Shown: in pieces, positions 35,701 through 47,574 of the stretch
Layout of the letters: each line of letters begins with the position of its first letter
Position numbering within the stretch: the stretch's first letter is position 1
NCBI RefSeq assembly: GCF_954871325.1
Contig: NC_088777.1
Span: 45,547,366 to 45,611,365 of the forward strand
Length of the DNA stretch: 64,000 nucleotides
Origin: Gordionus sp. m RMFG-2023
Taxonomy: Eukaryota; Nematomorpha; Gordioida; Chordodea; Parachordodidae
Direction of reading: 5' to 3'
The notes under the pieces: generated by a model
Seen by the model: the letters and a program-made list of their open reading frames with translations, nothing else
What the model was told of the DNA's origin: nothing
Databases searched by the model: none
Made by a program: the position numbers and the translations under genes

Positions 35701-38700
35701 TTTCATGGATTCAAATATGGCCCTTCTTAAAATACTTTTTTTATCGGAAATACAACAACACTGAAGTTATTTTTAAAATAATTTTGGTATTTTCTTAACC
35801 CTGGAATATACAAAAAATATTAAAATGAGTATTTGGCAAATAAAATTTGTATATTTAGTGGTTGAAAATAATTATTATTTTCCCATAAAAAAATTATTTT
35901 ATTCTCATTATTTTTAGAATTAGATAACTATGCTCATAAAAATTTTGAATGATAGGTCAAACCATAAGTATTTTTTTTAGAAACCTGCATAGGTCATTAT
36001 ATTCATTTTTAATTTATATAGCTAATAATGACGATTTAAAATATTTGGTTTTATATACGGCCCGGCCTGAGTGTTTTTTTAGACCCGGCTCGGGTATATT
36101 TAAAAAATAAAAATACGGTTCGGACCGGGCCTGCAGATCCATAATTTTTTTCACTTTGAGATCCTCTATACGGTTATAATATTCTAGGGAAAACCCATCG
36201 AAATAAAGGAAAAATACTTCCGAATCTATTCGCACTATTTGCAAGTGATAACAATCTACGGACACCTCAATAATGGCATCTGTCGGATACATCTCGCATC
36301 ATGCTACTATGAATGCGATTTTTATAATTAAGTTTCATTTTAAATGGACATATGTGTATTCAATGATGTTTTATTATTATTCTACAATATAAATTTTGCC
36401 TAAAGTTCAATTGGGTTATTAAATTATTCAAAATTTTAAATCTTCTTGATTTTTGCGATAAATTGGTATAATAAAGTAACTCATTCATAAGGTTAGTAGT
36501 GCAGGATTAAGGAGAATCTTAAGGACTATAAAATGTTATATAATTTGTGACTTTGAATTTTGGGATCATTAAAACCAAAACAGGGTCATTATTGAACTTT
36601 GAAGCCTATACGGTTTTATTTGAGATAGAGCATTATAATTTTGATTTTTATAAACAATCTAACCTTCATACTAAATTGTTTCATCCATTTTTAAAATCGT
36701 CATCCCAAACACTGGGTAAATTGCCATGGAATAACTCTAATGGGTCCAGAAGTTGATAAATTATTTCATTTATTTATTATTTGTAATTTACCTGCATCTT
36801 AATTATAACAAATCAAGATATAAAATTAATTGTGTAACAAGAAAACTTAGTCAAATTTAAGAGCTCTTCGAGAAATTTTAAATCAAATTATATTTTGGAG
36901 ACTATAAGCTAGTCATATCTTGTATAACGTCGTTAATATTGTTATCGTAGTAAATTGATTATCAAAATAAGGCTATTGTAGAAAATAGATAATAATATCG
37001 AAATCTTTAACAATAAAATGTAATTGAACAATATTAAATTTTATGTATTTATCTATTTTTAAAAAAAAAATTTCAAGTGACTCTTGATTTTATTATGATA
37101 ACGTGAATGTTGTAGTTTAAAATTGAATTTGAAAAAAAAATAAAAATTATATTCAAGTAGTGATTTATCATTACACTCATTTATTTAAAAAAAAAATATA
37201 TAAATTAATTTGATCATATTTGTTTTCAAGAAGAGCTAGGTAAATATATAGGTATATTTACTGTTATTCTGATATGGCTCGAAACATGAATGTTACATTT
37301 TTAATACAATTAGTTTGGTGTTATAATTGATATGCATTTCACAGAGTTGTTAGAGGATATACGATCCTCTATTCTCGGATGCTAATTTTAGCCAAGTTTC
37401 GGGATCCTTTATTCTTAAAAATGAGAATCCTGAAAGAGATTCAATTAATATTGATCGATCCTTTAAGGCTGTCCTAAAAACATGAATTCTAAAATTTTTC
37501 AAACCTTTATCAAAAAAAAACACGAAATAAACCTTTTTTTAATAGAATAATAAAAATATGGCCAAATTATATTTGTAAAATTTTCAAAACGCTATCATTA
37601 GGTTTTCCTCAAAATATCAAAACTTTTGAAAATTAAATAGATTATAAAAAAAATTTTTTAATTAAATTGTCACCAATTAAATTGATATCCTATTATTTAA
37701 TTTTTTTTTTGAAAATAGAATCTATGCTACCAATGTTTTGTCATCTTTGCCAATAAAAAAAGCCGACGCGATTATGCGAGGATTCACGTGCGTCCTTTTC
37801 AGGACGCGTAGACCAACGTGCTAAATGAATGAATCTATACCTCATAATTTCGGGTCAATCGGAATATTAAAATTTTAATTTCTAACATAGTTTTTTGTTT
37901 TTTTAATATCCATTTGCAATCTAATCAAAACAAATCCACATCATGAACGAGCCAACGAAATAAAAAAAATTTTGACAAAAAAATAAAATGTGATAGTGTT
38001 AGATAGTTTTGTTAAAATGGTGCGATTAAGATGAAACCCAAAACAATAATTACGTAAGTCTGAAAATTTTTTCTTACAGATGGCAGAAAGGTTTGGACGT
38101 CTATTTATTGGATAAAATCTTAATCGGACCGATTTTACCAAGTCTGGTTTTTTAACAACACTAGTGTTAGGACTTTCTTTATATTTAAAATATAAATGCA
38201 AAAAAAAAATCATATTGAAAATTTTTTTTTAGTTTTATCCCAATGACATATATAATACCTAGACACGATTCATTCATTAGAATGCATTTTTAAGCGTCGT
38301 TAAAAGCAAATCAGCTGGACCCGCCATTTTGGTAATACATATAGTAATCATTCTCATGTTAAAAACTACTATTAAATTGATAACTTGCTTCCTTATTATC
38401 TCGATGAGCCGGTAATTCTTTAATAAAGTTTGCATCAGATATAGGAATAAATTAGGCTCTCGTTTAAAATTTTAATAATGATTAGTGTAACCAAGATGGC
38501 GTCTCTAGCTGATTTGCATTGATGTACACTTTTAATGAATGAATCGTCAGTCTAGGTATCATGTATGTCATTGTTTTATCCCTAAATAAAATGTAAATTA
38601 AAGGTTTATTTGTATGAAAGGATACAAGTTGGAGAAGCCGATCATATTTTTTTTCTCATTATATTTAAATAAACACATAAATTTAAACAAAAAAAAAATT

Positions 38701-40908
38701 TTTTAATTTTTGATCATGTAAGAAAATTTGTTCAGCATTTTAATAATTTTAGGTTTTTTTTAAGAAAATTGAATATAAAAATTGTTAACATCAATTATGT
38801 ATGAGGTATATTAAATAAAATTTATAAGAATTTAAGTTAATATAATATTCTTTAAAAGATAGGTAGTGTGATATTCATTAAAGAACATCATTTAATGCTT
38901 AATTTGTGGGAAAAAGTGTTAATTTTTCAATTTTTTTATCAATTATAAGCCCATTCGAGATCTGTAAGGTCAAATATTAAATTGATGACCTTTATTATCT
39001 CCATGTCCATGGTTATATAAAATAGTTCACTCACACAAATTATTTTTATTTGATGTATTTTACTGTTATAAATAATTAAACTTCAAAAGATATTTCTCAT
39101 ATACCACTTATCTTAAATTATATATCAAATAAGGCTTTTTGATGTTTATTCTTATTTTTATATATATTATGTTTACAAAAACTTGTAATATCTTTGAAGC
39201 CCATCTCATTTAGATAACGACCCCATCGTTATCATGTTAATAAAAATGAATGCTGGTAAAGAGTTTAAAATGCTTTATTTGGTAATAAATAGATCCATTT
39301 GTTTAAAATTAATTATTTCGGGATTTAATTTATTTTTTTGGAAACTTTTAATATATATTTTTGAATCCTCTATAATACTTAACAAATAATTTCTTAAAAA
39401 TATTTAAAATTAAAACGTTATTTTGTGTATATCTGACTGACTGGGCCCCTAATTCATAATAATTGTATAAAGTTTAAAAAATAATTGTAGTAAGTTATTC
39501 AATTAATGTTTAAATTTATAAAAAAAAATGTTATGACCTAAAATCTGAATTTTTAAAAAATTTAAAGATATAAATAATTTTAAAAAAATTATGAAACTCA
39601 CCAACTGTGTGATGTTTTTCCATTTGATTTTGACGACTATTAAAGTGTTGGGATGAGTTGGAAACATTTATAACTTGATTATTTGTAGCAGCCTTAACGG
39701 TCTGAGAAGCGATACAAAGATCATTATCAGGTGGAAAAGTTTCGCATTCAAGAATTTTGGGCCATGGAAATCCGTATAATTTTATCCTGGATTCGCAGCC
39801 TCCCTTTACAGCTCTGCATAGAGATCGGCATGGATATATAGGTCTATCTAGACATACGGGAGAATAGAGAGAGCATAGGAATATTCTAGCATCCGGATGA
39901 CAGCTTACGCTCAATAGAGGAACCCAAGAGCTGGCTTGTTTTACTACCTCGTTCAAGGAATCGTGATTTAATAGATTTGGCAAACGCATTTTGCCGTATC
40001 TATCGCCGTTATAAAATATAAAATCATTTTGTTTAAAATGTTTAAATATAATGCTGATGGAAGCCTCAAGTTATGTGTTGGATATAGCATAAAGGTCGGT
40101 ATTAATACCCATGCTTGCACAAAATTTAAAAGTAAATATCTTTTTAGAATATGGCATCGGAATAACGATAAATTAAGGTATATGATAATTAATTATCTTA
40201 TTTAATGTACATGATCAACTAACTCACTATATAAAATAATGAATGAAATATTTGGTTTAAAAAATAATTAAACCCTATTCCTTGGCACAAAGTTAGGCTT
40301 CTTGGAATGTCAACACACGTTGGAACCGAATTATGATGAATTATCATGGAAGCACTGGGAATCACCCTAGAATATCCACGTCTCATATGAAAGCCTATTT
40401 CTGCATCGGTAATTGGAATATTTGCAAATTGGGGTCGATTGACGGAATATGGTGAATCGCTTTTATAATTGTTCATTTGATGAGTATCGTCATCGGGTGA
40501 TGAAAATCGAATCATTTTATTAAATTCCGTGTATGTAGGGGGGATGAATCCTAGACCTTTTTGGTCATCCGTATCAATTTTTCGCCCTCTGTGTTGTTTG
40601 TGACTATTATTCCTATTCTGTCTAGAATTTATCGATTTTTTAAAACCTCGGGAACGTACCGAGAAATTTTCGTGATACATGGTATTGTTATTAAAAGGCC
40701 CCGGCATCCCTGGGTCTCTTTTGATCCTCGAATGGCTCATGTATCTTCGAAAATCTCGAGATATTTCGAGTGGGTGAATCGTGGTCACGATTAAAAAATA
40801 TGTGTTTATTATAAATAACGCTGCTATCTTCGAGTACGATTTTTTAGGAGGTAATTTAAGTTTGAAAAAAATTTTGTCCATTTCAATTCCCGTACAAAGT
40901 CTGAACAA
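32204..40908 (-). CDS. SFRP: Secreted Frizzled-related protein (sFRP1/2/5-like), 4 exons
   Basis: Extracellular Wnt-binding protein. Exons 40908-40274, 39999-39602, 32878-32804 and 32715-32204 join in phase to 540 codons including the stop (539 residues; vertebrate sFRPs are about 300-350). A signal-anchor-like hydrophobic stretch covers residues 28-46. A long N-terminal extension (47-197) is basic and Asn-rich, with a furin-type RIKR at 61-64. The Frizzled domain (198-307) has all ten cysteines (198, 208, 245, 254, 261, 269, 273, 280, 297, 307) and the signature ASSWVPLL / CSLYSPVCLDRPIYPC. The netrin-like domain (348-535) has cysteines 348, 351, 365, 474, 476 and 535, the sFRP1/2/5 pattern, plus YFLVMGKQ and TPWDKSNVSF. 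A basic insert at 375-430 contains RRVKR (413-417). Intron 2 (6.7 kb) carries several transposon fossils. Confidence 0.95.
32804..32878 (-). CDS. SFRP: sFRP exon 3 (start of netrin-like domain)
   Basis: A 75-base exon with acceptor CAATAG and donor GTAG|GTAAAA. It encodes KICEPCPRSITYESILENFC, aligning with the CPPC...IIEHLCASEF start of the vertebrate sFRP1 NTR domain. Its phases (2 bases in, 1 base out) fit exons 2 and 4 exactly. Confidence 0.92.
   Translation of the reverse strand, partial: KKYVNPARDRSLMNPYWRTFVDLM
33287..33340. repeat. 54-bp palindromic mini-element
   Basis: CATTCATACCTAGCGCGAA is mirrored by TTCGCGCTAACTGTGAATG around a short centre (TTATACAAAATACGCT). It shares ends and the ACAAAATACGCT core with 30628-30778. 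It lies in sFRP intron 2. Confidence 0.7.
33813..33930 (-). pseudogene. hAT transposase C-terminal fragment
   Basis: The minus strand reads NAALPSSAIVGRLFSTAKQI, then LSDLRFRLEDDVIIIEMQ-stop, a hAT dimerisation motif. The element around it could not be delimited. It sits in sFRP intron 2. Confidence 0.75.
35093..35799. mobile_element. Foldback element with arms of about 240 bp
   Basis: The left arm 35093-35330 and right arm 35570-35799 are inverted copies sharing AATTTAAATTTTAT, AATTATAGAGGGCG and ATGAAACTCA-type motifs. A second, direct partial copy of the arm lies at 35320-35450. It has no coding capacity and lies in sFRP intron 2. Confidence 0.8.
36045..36141. mobile_element. GC-rich hAT subterminal fragment
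   Basis: CGGCCCGGCCTGAGTG and CCGGGCCTGCAGATC match the GC-rich ends of the short hAT family seen at 16536-16831. No target duplication was seen. It is probably a truncated copy. Confidence 0.55.
36135..36292 (-). pseudogene. Possible Tudor/chromo-like coding fragment
   Basis: The minus strand from an ATG at 36292 reads DAIIEVSVDCYHLQIVRIDS, then EVFFLYFDGFSLEYYNRIED. The pattern of Y-x-I-V-x-V-x-x-x-V-x-x-x-F-D-G-F-S-x-x-Y resembles Tudor-knot/PHF20-type domains (W-x-A-x-V...V-H-Y-x-G-W...Y-D-x-W-I). It runs straight into a GC-rich hAT end, so it is an isolated fragment, perhaps gene debris carried by a transposon. It is inside sFRP intron 2 and unlikely to be an sFRP exon. Confidence 0.3.
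38006..38161. mobile_element. TA-flanked MITE, second copy
   Basis: An inverted-orientation relative of 10684-10903. It ends in TTTTTTAACAACAC followed by TA and starts after TA with GTTTTGTTAAAATGG. It shares the CAGAAAGG / CTTAATCGGACCGATTTTACC blocks. Confidence 0.7.
38233..38584. mobile_element. Palindromic MITE of about 350 bp
   Basis: The left arm (CAATGACATATATAATACCT, CGATTCATTCATTA, GCAAATCAGCT, CGCCATTTTGG) is mirrored on the right (CCAAGATGGCG, AGCTGATTTGC, TAATGAATGAATCG, AGGTATCATGTATGTCATTG). Arms are about 120 bp each. It has no coding capacity and lies in sFRP intron 2. Confidence 0.82.
39602..39999 (-). CDS. SFRP: sFRP exon 2 (rest of Frizzled domain, linker)
   Basis: The acceptor is GGCGATAG and the donor GTTG|GTGAGT, a near-consensus site. 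It encodes YGKMRLPNLLNHDSLNEVV through DNDLCIAS, then an Asn/Gln-rich linker ending HHTV. The upstream intron (40000-40273) is 274 bp. Confidence 0.95.
40274..40908 (-). CDS. SFRP: sFRP exon 1 (signal, extension, first CRD cysteines)
   Basis: Start ATG at 40908; a second ATG at codon 10 is an equally possible start and keeps the hydrophobic segment. The exon ends in CVDIPRSLTLCQGIG with donor ATAGG|GTTTAA, leaving two bases. Residues 50-197 have no recognised domain. Confidence 0.88.
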
Positions 40909-42100
40909 ACTTCTTGAACACTATAAAAGAAACTCAAAATTATTTCAGAGGTAAATGGACTTCTAAATTTATGCCGTTATTTTGTTGAATTATTTTAATA
41001 TTATTTATGTAACTGCTTAAGAATGATAAAATCAATATTTTTACACGTTTTATCGATCTATTTAAAGATTATTATGGATTCTCCTATTTTTTCCTTTTTC
41101 ATGAAATATTAATAATTTAATTTTTAGTTATTTTTTAAAAAAAATTGTAAAAAAAATGCCTCTTTTTGGGGGGATTTTAAGCCTTTTAATAGATTAAGAA
41201 TATAAATATAAAAAAATAATAAAGAAATCTTGGTAGGTCTGGGGTATTATATATAAAAAAAAATTAAATTTGAATCATTAAAAAAATTTATATAACTTAT
41301 TTCTCCTATTTTTTAACTTATAATTTTTACGATATAGTTTGGTTTTAAATTTTAAAAATATATTCAAATCTAATTATTATTTTTTTCTTGAATAATAAAT
41401 TATATAAAATATATTATAAATAATTTTATAGAGTAAAAATTTAATTCATTATGAATAAATACATCGTATCCATCTCCTTATAACAATATAAAAATAATTG
41501 TCCTCACTCTTAAAATAAAAATAAATGACATTTTATACGTTCATTTTTTTTATGATACTTATTATTATTATAAAATATATTAGATTTAATTTTGTAATTA
41601 AACTAAAGTAAACTAAATATAGTAGTAAAGTTGACCACAGTCAGTCTCGATTACATTATATTATTCATTATATTTTCCTTTCTTTCATTCTTTCTTTCTT
41701 TCTTAGTTAATTAATAATATTAATTAATTTTTGTTAAATTTAACAATTTATTTATAAAATTAATTATTTAGTTTATAAAAATATAAACATTTTTTTTTAA
41801 ATTGATCAAAAATCCATTTTTTAAAAAAAAATAATAATATAATATTTAATTTTTTTTTATCCTAAGATTTGTGTGAAAAAAATAAGAGATATATTACAAA
41901 AGATACACAAAATCTGGATTAGTTAACTCATTTTCTTTAAATAATACACAATATTGTTTTAAAAAAAATCAGGAGAAAAACTAATCGTATTTTCACATAT
42001 GTTTTTTACATCTTTATCTATTAAAAATAAATGAAAATTTGAAAATTGGATAATGATACCGTTTATATAGGTATGTTGTACGGTATATAATGGTATAAAA
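40909..42100. other. Upstream of sFRP; microsatellite, no gene
   Basis: This is the presumed 5' flank of sFRP; no promoter element could be singled out. A short (TTTC)n tract lies at 41684-41707. Otherwise it is A/T runs. Confidence 0.5.
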
Positions 42101-42519
42101 TAGAAATCTGCAAAGTTAGGCCCGGCCCGAAGTTCGGGCCGAGCTCGGGCCTAATTATATTTAAAATAATCGGGTTCGGGCCGGGTCGGGTCGGACTTTG
42201 GAAATTTTTTAAATATATCTAAATTTATCAATTTTATATTGAATGTTTTATGTAAAATAAAAATTTTTGATTTCATTTATTGAAACTAAACGCCATATAA
42301 CATATGTCTTTTATTTTGAGTAATTATAAAAATTAATTTCCATATTTAAATAAATTCGGGCCAGGCCGGTTAATTTTTTTAAAAAATTTTCGGGTTCGGG
42401 CCGGGCTGGCAAAACTTTTTTAAAAAAAATTTTGGGTTCGGGCCGGCCCGGCAAAACCATTTTAAAAAAAATTTCGGGCCTGGCCGGGCTTGTAAAATTA
42501 GGCCCGATGCAGATCACTA
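42101..42519. mobile_element. Short non-autonomous hAT, GC-rich, 8-bp TSD
   Basis: The ends TAGAAATCTGCA and TGCAGATCACTA are inverted repeats. The flanking 8-mers GTATAAAA and GTATGAAA match at 7 of 8. TTCGGGCCGGGCC-type blocks alternate with A/T runs on both sides. The open frame at 42311-42517 (-), with its repeated PARPEPKIFFKK pattern, is a by-product of these repeats and not a gene. Confidence 0.88.
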
Positions 42520-42527
42520 GTATGAAA

Positions 42528-44798
42528 TAATACCTTCTTTTGCTTATCTTCTAAATTATCTAAATAAATATATTTTAGTCTCTCTTTCTATCCATTACTA
42601 ATTGGCCTATCCTGAATAAAAGATATATATCTTTTTATTAGATCCAAATTGCGAAACTTGGAAAGGAACGGGAAAGCAATAATGCTTTTTTCTCGGGTAA
42701 TAGATTTCAATTGATATCGATTCAAGTAAAAAATATTTTGCATTCATTCAAATAAATGCTGTGAGGCTTTATTTTGGTAACGGCATTATTTTTTTTCTAA
42801 ACTGAAGTAACGACGTTACCTTTTTAAAAATAAACTCCATTATTTTTTTCAAAATTAATAATTACAACACTAATTTTTAATTATTCGATAACGAATAATT
42901 TATTTTCCATCTGATCTCTAACATCTTTCACAATTCGATGCGCTTCCTTTAATTTAATCATATTGACTTTAATATTTTAAAATCTAGATATTAAGCAATA
43001 AAAACGATTTCTTGCTAAAGCCACTTTCCACTTGTTATTATTTCATTTTATATGTTTTACCCGATAAATTAAAGTAGAGCATGTCCGATATGTTTTCCCA
43101 GAGGTGTTAATGTAGATCATATCTGATAGGTTTTCATTGTATCGCTTTTCAATTTTTTTTTCTTATTGTAGTTCTCTCTTATAATGAAAATTTTAAAAAA
43201 ATATTTAATTTTACATATGAAAATAGTAAAATATATTTTTTTAAATTTTATCATTATAGTTAAATATAAATTGTTATTTTGATAAGTGAAATTAATTATC
43301 CAAGTTATTAATAATTTTATTATAGACCTATTATTATACAATGATATTGCTAAACATCGACCTAATCTGTATATAGCTTATAATGATAGACATCCAAAAA
43401 ACTTTCTGCTATCCTTTTAAATGTAATTTAAGAGGGTCAAGCCAGAAAAATATTGCCTAAGATTTTCGCATCTAAACCTTTGTGCTTTTCTGGATAAAAT
43501 ACTGAGTTGGCCGTTTTTAAAAAACGACTCTAATGGAACGATTTTGGGTCACTATGGCTACTAATCACCATTAATTTCTTCCTTTTTAAAAAACATGCAC
43601 TAAAATTTGATTATTTATCAAAATTAGGAATTAATAAATTTTCAAACCAGAATAAGGAAAAGGGGTATTAAAAATTTTACAATCAATCTTGGATATTCGG
43701 GAGATCTATATAAAAACACATAAAGATCTTCGCAATTGGGATACGACCATCTATTAAGTGAAACTAATATTCAGGAAACTCATATTTATGCCAAACAATA
43801 TACTATAAAATGCATTCATTGTAAATGAGTATGTTTTTAATTGAATTTATGTTCTATAAAATAACTCTTTTACATTCACAATAATTTTATAGTTGGTATT
43901 GGAGCATTAATAATTTAAGTTATTCTTTTTAAAATTTACGAAGAGTGCCATTATAATTAAAAAGGTCTAATTAATAATGGAAAAATATCGCCGACGTAGG
44001 CGACAAAAATTTTTCTAGGGTGGGGGGGGGGGTATATATAGGTTTTTGTGGTGAGTTTTTATCCAGTAAAAACCCTATCATATAGGCGTGGGGTTCGAAA
44101 TCAAAGAATAGATCGGATGAATAATTAAAAATGGAGAGTTTAATAAAATAAAGGTCAGGTTGTCGAGAAGGAAAGAATGTGATTCAAATATTAAATTAAT
44201 TCACAAGGAAAAGATGTAAAAATTGAAGTATTTTGAAAAAAATATACAAATTAATTGAAATTTAAAGAAATAAGTAGTGAGAATTAAAGTATTGAAAGGC
44301 AAAAAAAATGGATAAATAAGAAAAGAAATAAGTTGAAAAAGTATGAGAAAGATATATATATAAGTTGGAGGGAAAATGAATATTAGGAGTAAGGAGAAGG
44401 ATTAATGTTGGAGGGGTGGAGGATTTAGAAAAGAGTCATATTAGGTTTGTGCAGAAGTTAATAAAAAAACAATATGTAGTATTTGGGAGAGAGTATAATA
44501 TTAAATAAATACATTTATTTTTTGGAATAAGAAATTTGATTTCCTATTTTTCGAATAATAAGTAAAGGAAAAATTTTGTTCCCATTCATGAAGATGCCAA
44601 TAGTGACAAGGTAAAACAACCATTTTTATATTATCCGTGTAGCTTTCCTTGGAGTATAAATATATAATTTTTTTTATTGCTGTGGGTGCAGTAATGTATT
44701 AGATACATATATTTGTGGACATTAACACTATAATAAGCATTGACATGGAAACTCTGACCAGCGAATGTTCACCTCTGGTAATAAAGGAGGATATCAAC
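42528..44798. other. Intergenic, with a purine-rich strand and poly-G tract
   Basis: No gene was recognised. A poly-G run lies near 44022-44032. From about 44100 to 44460 the plus strand is strikingly purine-rich (A and G), unlike the A/T-balanced surroundings. Confidence 0.5.
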
Positions 44799-45947
44799 TA
44801 GAGTACTGCACGGAATGTCCGTAGCCCGACCAAAATATTTTTCGTGTTCGGGCTCTGGTCGGGTTGTAAGAGCTATCCGACCCCACCCGAAAAAAATATT
44901 TATATAAATATCCTAAATAATCATTATAATACATAATGTCAATTATAAAATCATATATTTTATTTATCACATTTTATCCTTAAAATGTCAAATCAGAATA
45001 ACATGTCATTATCAATTATTATTTTATAATTTACTTAACAACCATATACCAAATTATTTTATGTGATTATATTTTCGTAAATTGCATTGTATAGTTAGCG
45101 ATATTATTATATACTTTACTTTCATCATATTCTATCAAGTTAAATAAAATATATTTTACTAATATCTATTTAATTAAATAGCCTCATATTTTCATATTAA
45201 ATAAATTATTTCAATGGATGAAAAATTAAAAAATTGGTGAAAAGATTAAGAGCAATGAATATGAAGTAAGATAAAATGTCAATGGCAAATCTGAGGTCTG
45301 GAAAAGTTTGCATTTATATATGATGAAATCCAAGAAAAACTTAATTATGTAAGTTGCAATTTTTGCAAATATATGCTAATAATTCTATAACAACATACAT
45401 AAAATATATGATATTATTAAATTATTTTAGGCATTAATTAACTAAAAAGGTAATAAATGCATATTTATAATAGGGAGTAAAAAGACTATATTAACAATTG
45501 ATAGCCTTTTTGGTACTGATTCCAAAAAACTCAAAATTTATGCCAAATTAAGAAAAAAGAGTGTACAAAGCACCATGTTTGTGGATGTAATTTGAGATCA
45601 TGCAATTCATGGGGAAGGCTTTGTTGATTGTTGCCAATATTCCAAAATTGAATCAATATATGGAAATATTGATGTTAAAAGCATCATTCCATATCCCACG
45701 ACAATTTCTAGAAATTTAATAGATACTGCTGATCGGTGGCGTCACTAGGGGAGTGCACGCAGTGGCTTGAGCCCCCTGAAAAATTTGAATAGCCCCCTGA
45801 ATCAAAATAAAAAAATTTTTAATGGTTCCTTAATATCCCCTTGAACTAAAAATAAATTTTTTTGATTGCCCCTGAATGATTTTATAATTCTATTACGTAA
45901 TGTATATATTTAATTTTATTATTTAAAAATTAATAAGACTATCTTAA

Positions 45948-47574
45948 CCCTTCAATACTCCGGTGGGGTGTAGGAAACCCCAGGCATGCTGGAAATGATA
46001 TTGCATAAAAACGGTTAATTATCATGATATGGATTCTTCAGTAGCTTCATCAAATATATCTTAGAATCTATATTCCAAATTTCACATATTTTGGTTGAGT
46101 AGTTTTTAACATATAAGCATTTTGTGACTGCTTGGGGTTTGTGAGACCCCACCGGAGTAAATTCGTAATTTTTTTTTTAATTTTTTTTTTAAAACTTTTA
46201 TAATTATAAATATATACCACTATATTATAAAATTTATTAAAACGAAATTTGAATATAACATATTTTGAATGAGATATATGAAATTGAAAACACAAATATT
46301 TTTTCTGGTGGAGTTATTTTATGTTTATTTTCTCCAACAAACTCATTTTTTAAATTATTTCTATCATCTACTATGATTTTTGCAGATTCTGAAAGTAAAT
46401 ATAAAATATATAAATGTAATATTTTTTTTGAGGTGATTTGGATAATATAATTAATAGTGAGGATGAATTATGTATGATAGTGATCATGATACACAATCTG
46501 AATTAGATGAAGAAGAAGATATATTAGCTGAAACAGATAATAAGCTTAAGTACTATTTAGGTAAATATAAAATCATTTATCATAGTATATTTCTCTTTAA
46601 AATTAGCTAAAAATAAGGTTACTCAATGGAAAAAGGATTTTCCCAATCAGAGAATAAGAACTCGTCAGCAAAATATAGTTATTGATCAGCCAGGAGTAAA
46701 AGAATATGGGAAATTAGCTGACACTCCAGAAAAATGTTTTGACTTGTTCATAACACCAAAAATGATTGAAGAGATAATTTATCATACCAACCAAAAAATT
46801 AAAATTGTAAGTCAAAATTATAATCAATATGAAAGTTCTACAAAAGAAGTTGATATAACTGAATTCAAAGCATTATTGGGAATTCTTTATTTAGCTGGAA
46901 TTTTTAAATCTAACCATCAAAATATGTCTGATTTATGGAAATCTGATGGGTTTGGAATTGATATATTTAGAGTAACAATGCCTCTTAAAAGATTCAGATT
47001 TCTAATTCATGCAATGAGATTTGATGACATACTAACAAGTGAAGAGAGAAAGGTTAAGCCTTCAATAGGAAGGTGTGGTGTGTGTCCTAGAAAAAAGGAT
47101 AAAAAAACTAAATATTTTTGTCAAATATGCAAAATAAATTTATGTTTAGAACACATTAATATTTTATGTAACAAATGTTTTGATTGTCAAATTTAACATA
47201 TTTCAATGTTCAATATTTTTTTTATATTTGAATTTATCAGTGTAATTTTTTTTTAATATTGAAGAATAAAGATCCATGTTATGAATTATCAGGATTATAT
47301 GATGGATAAGTTATTTTTTTAATTTCCAATTTAAAAAAAGTAAGCTTTTTTTAGAAAATTTTGGCACAAATTATAATTATCCTCACCATCTTTAATCTAA
47401 ACTTAAGAAATAAAAATAAATAAATATTTTATCAAGTTTAAGGTTAGTTCTATCTTATTTTCAAATATTAAATCAAAATAATGAATATAACTGGACATAT
47501 ATACATTTGAAATTGGGGTCTATTAAACCCCACCGGAGTACTAACGTCATTTTTTTCACCGGAGTATTGAAGGG
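45948..47574 (+). mobile_element. piggyBac element, internally deleted
   Basis: TTAA flanks both sides (45944-45947 and 47575-47578). The TIRs CCCTTCAATACTCCGGTG and CACCGGAGTATTGAAGGG are perfect inverted repeats, and an internal repeat GGTGGGGT..ACCCCACCGGAGTA lies near the right end. It encodes a shortened piggyBac transposase. At 1.6 kb it is smaller than full-length elements. Confidence 0.96.
46470..47196 (+). CDS. Shortened piggyBac transposase (N-terminus plus zinc finger)
   Basis: Exon 46470-46560 starts MYDSDHDTQSELDEEEDILA, an acidic N-terminus. A 46-bp intron may follow (donor TTAG|GTAAAT, acceptor AAATTAG near 46606). The main frame runs to TAA at 47194-47196: NKVTQWKKDFPNQR, NIVIDQPGVKEYGKLADTP, CFDLFITPKMIEEIIYHTNQ, FKALLGILYLAGIFKSN and MRFDDILTSEERK. 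It then jumps to CGVCPRKKDKKTKYFCQICK, the C-terminal cysteine-rich finger. The catalytic DDD core normally lying between is absent. The join is in frame, so a protein with DNA-binding parts but no nuclease could be made. Confidence 0.85.

Noticed and set aside
44070-44110. Possible tRNA from the GGGGTTCGAAATC box
   Set aside because: No matching A box, anticodon stem or acceptor stem could be drawn upstream.
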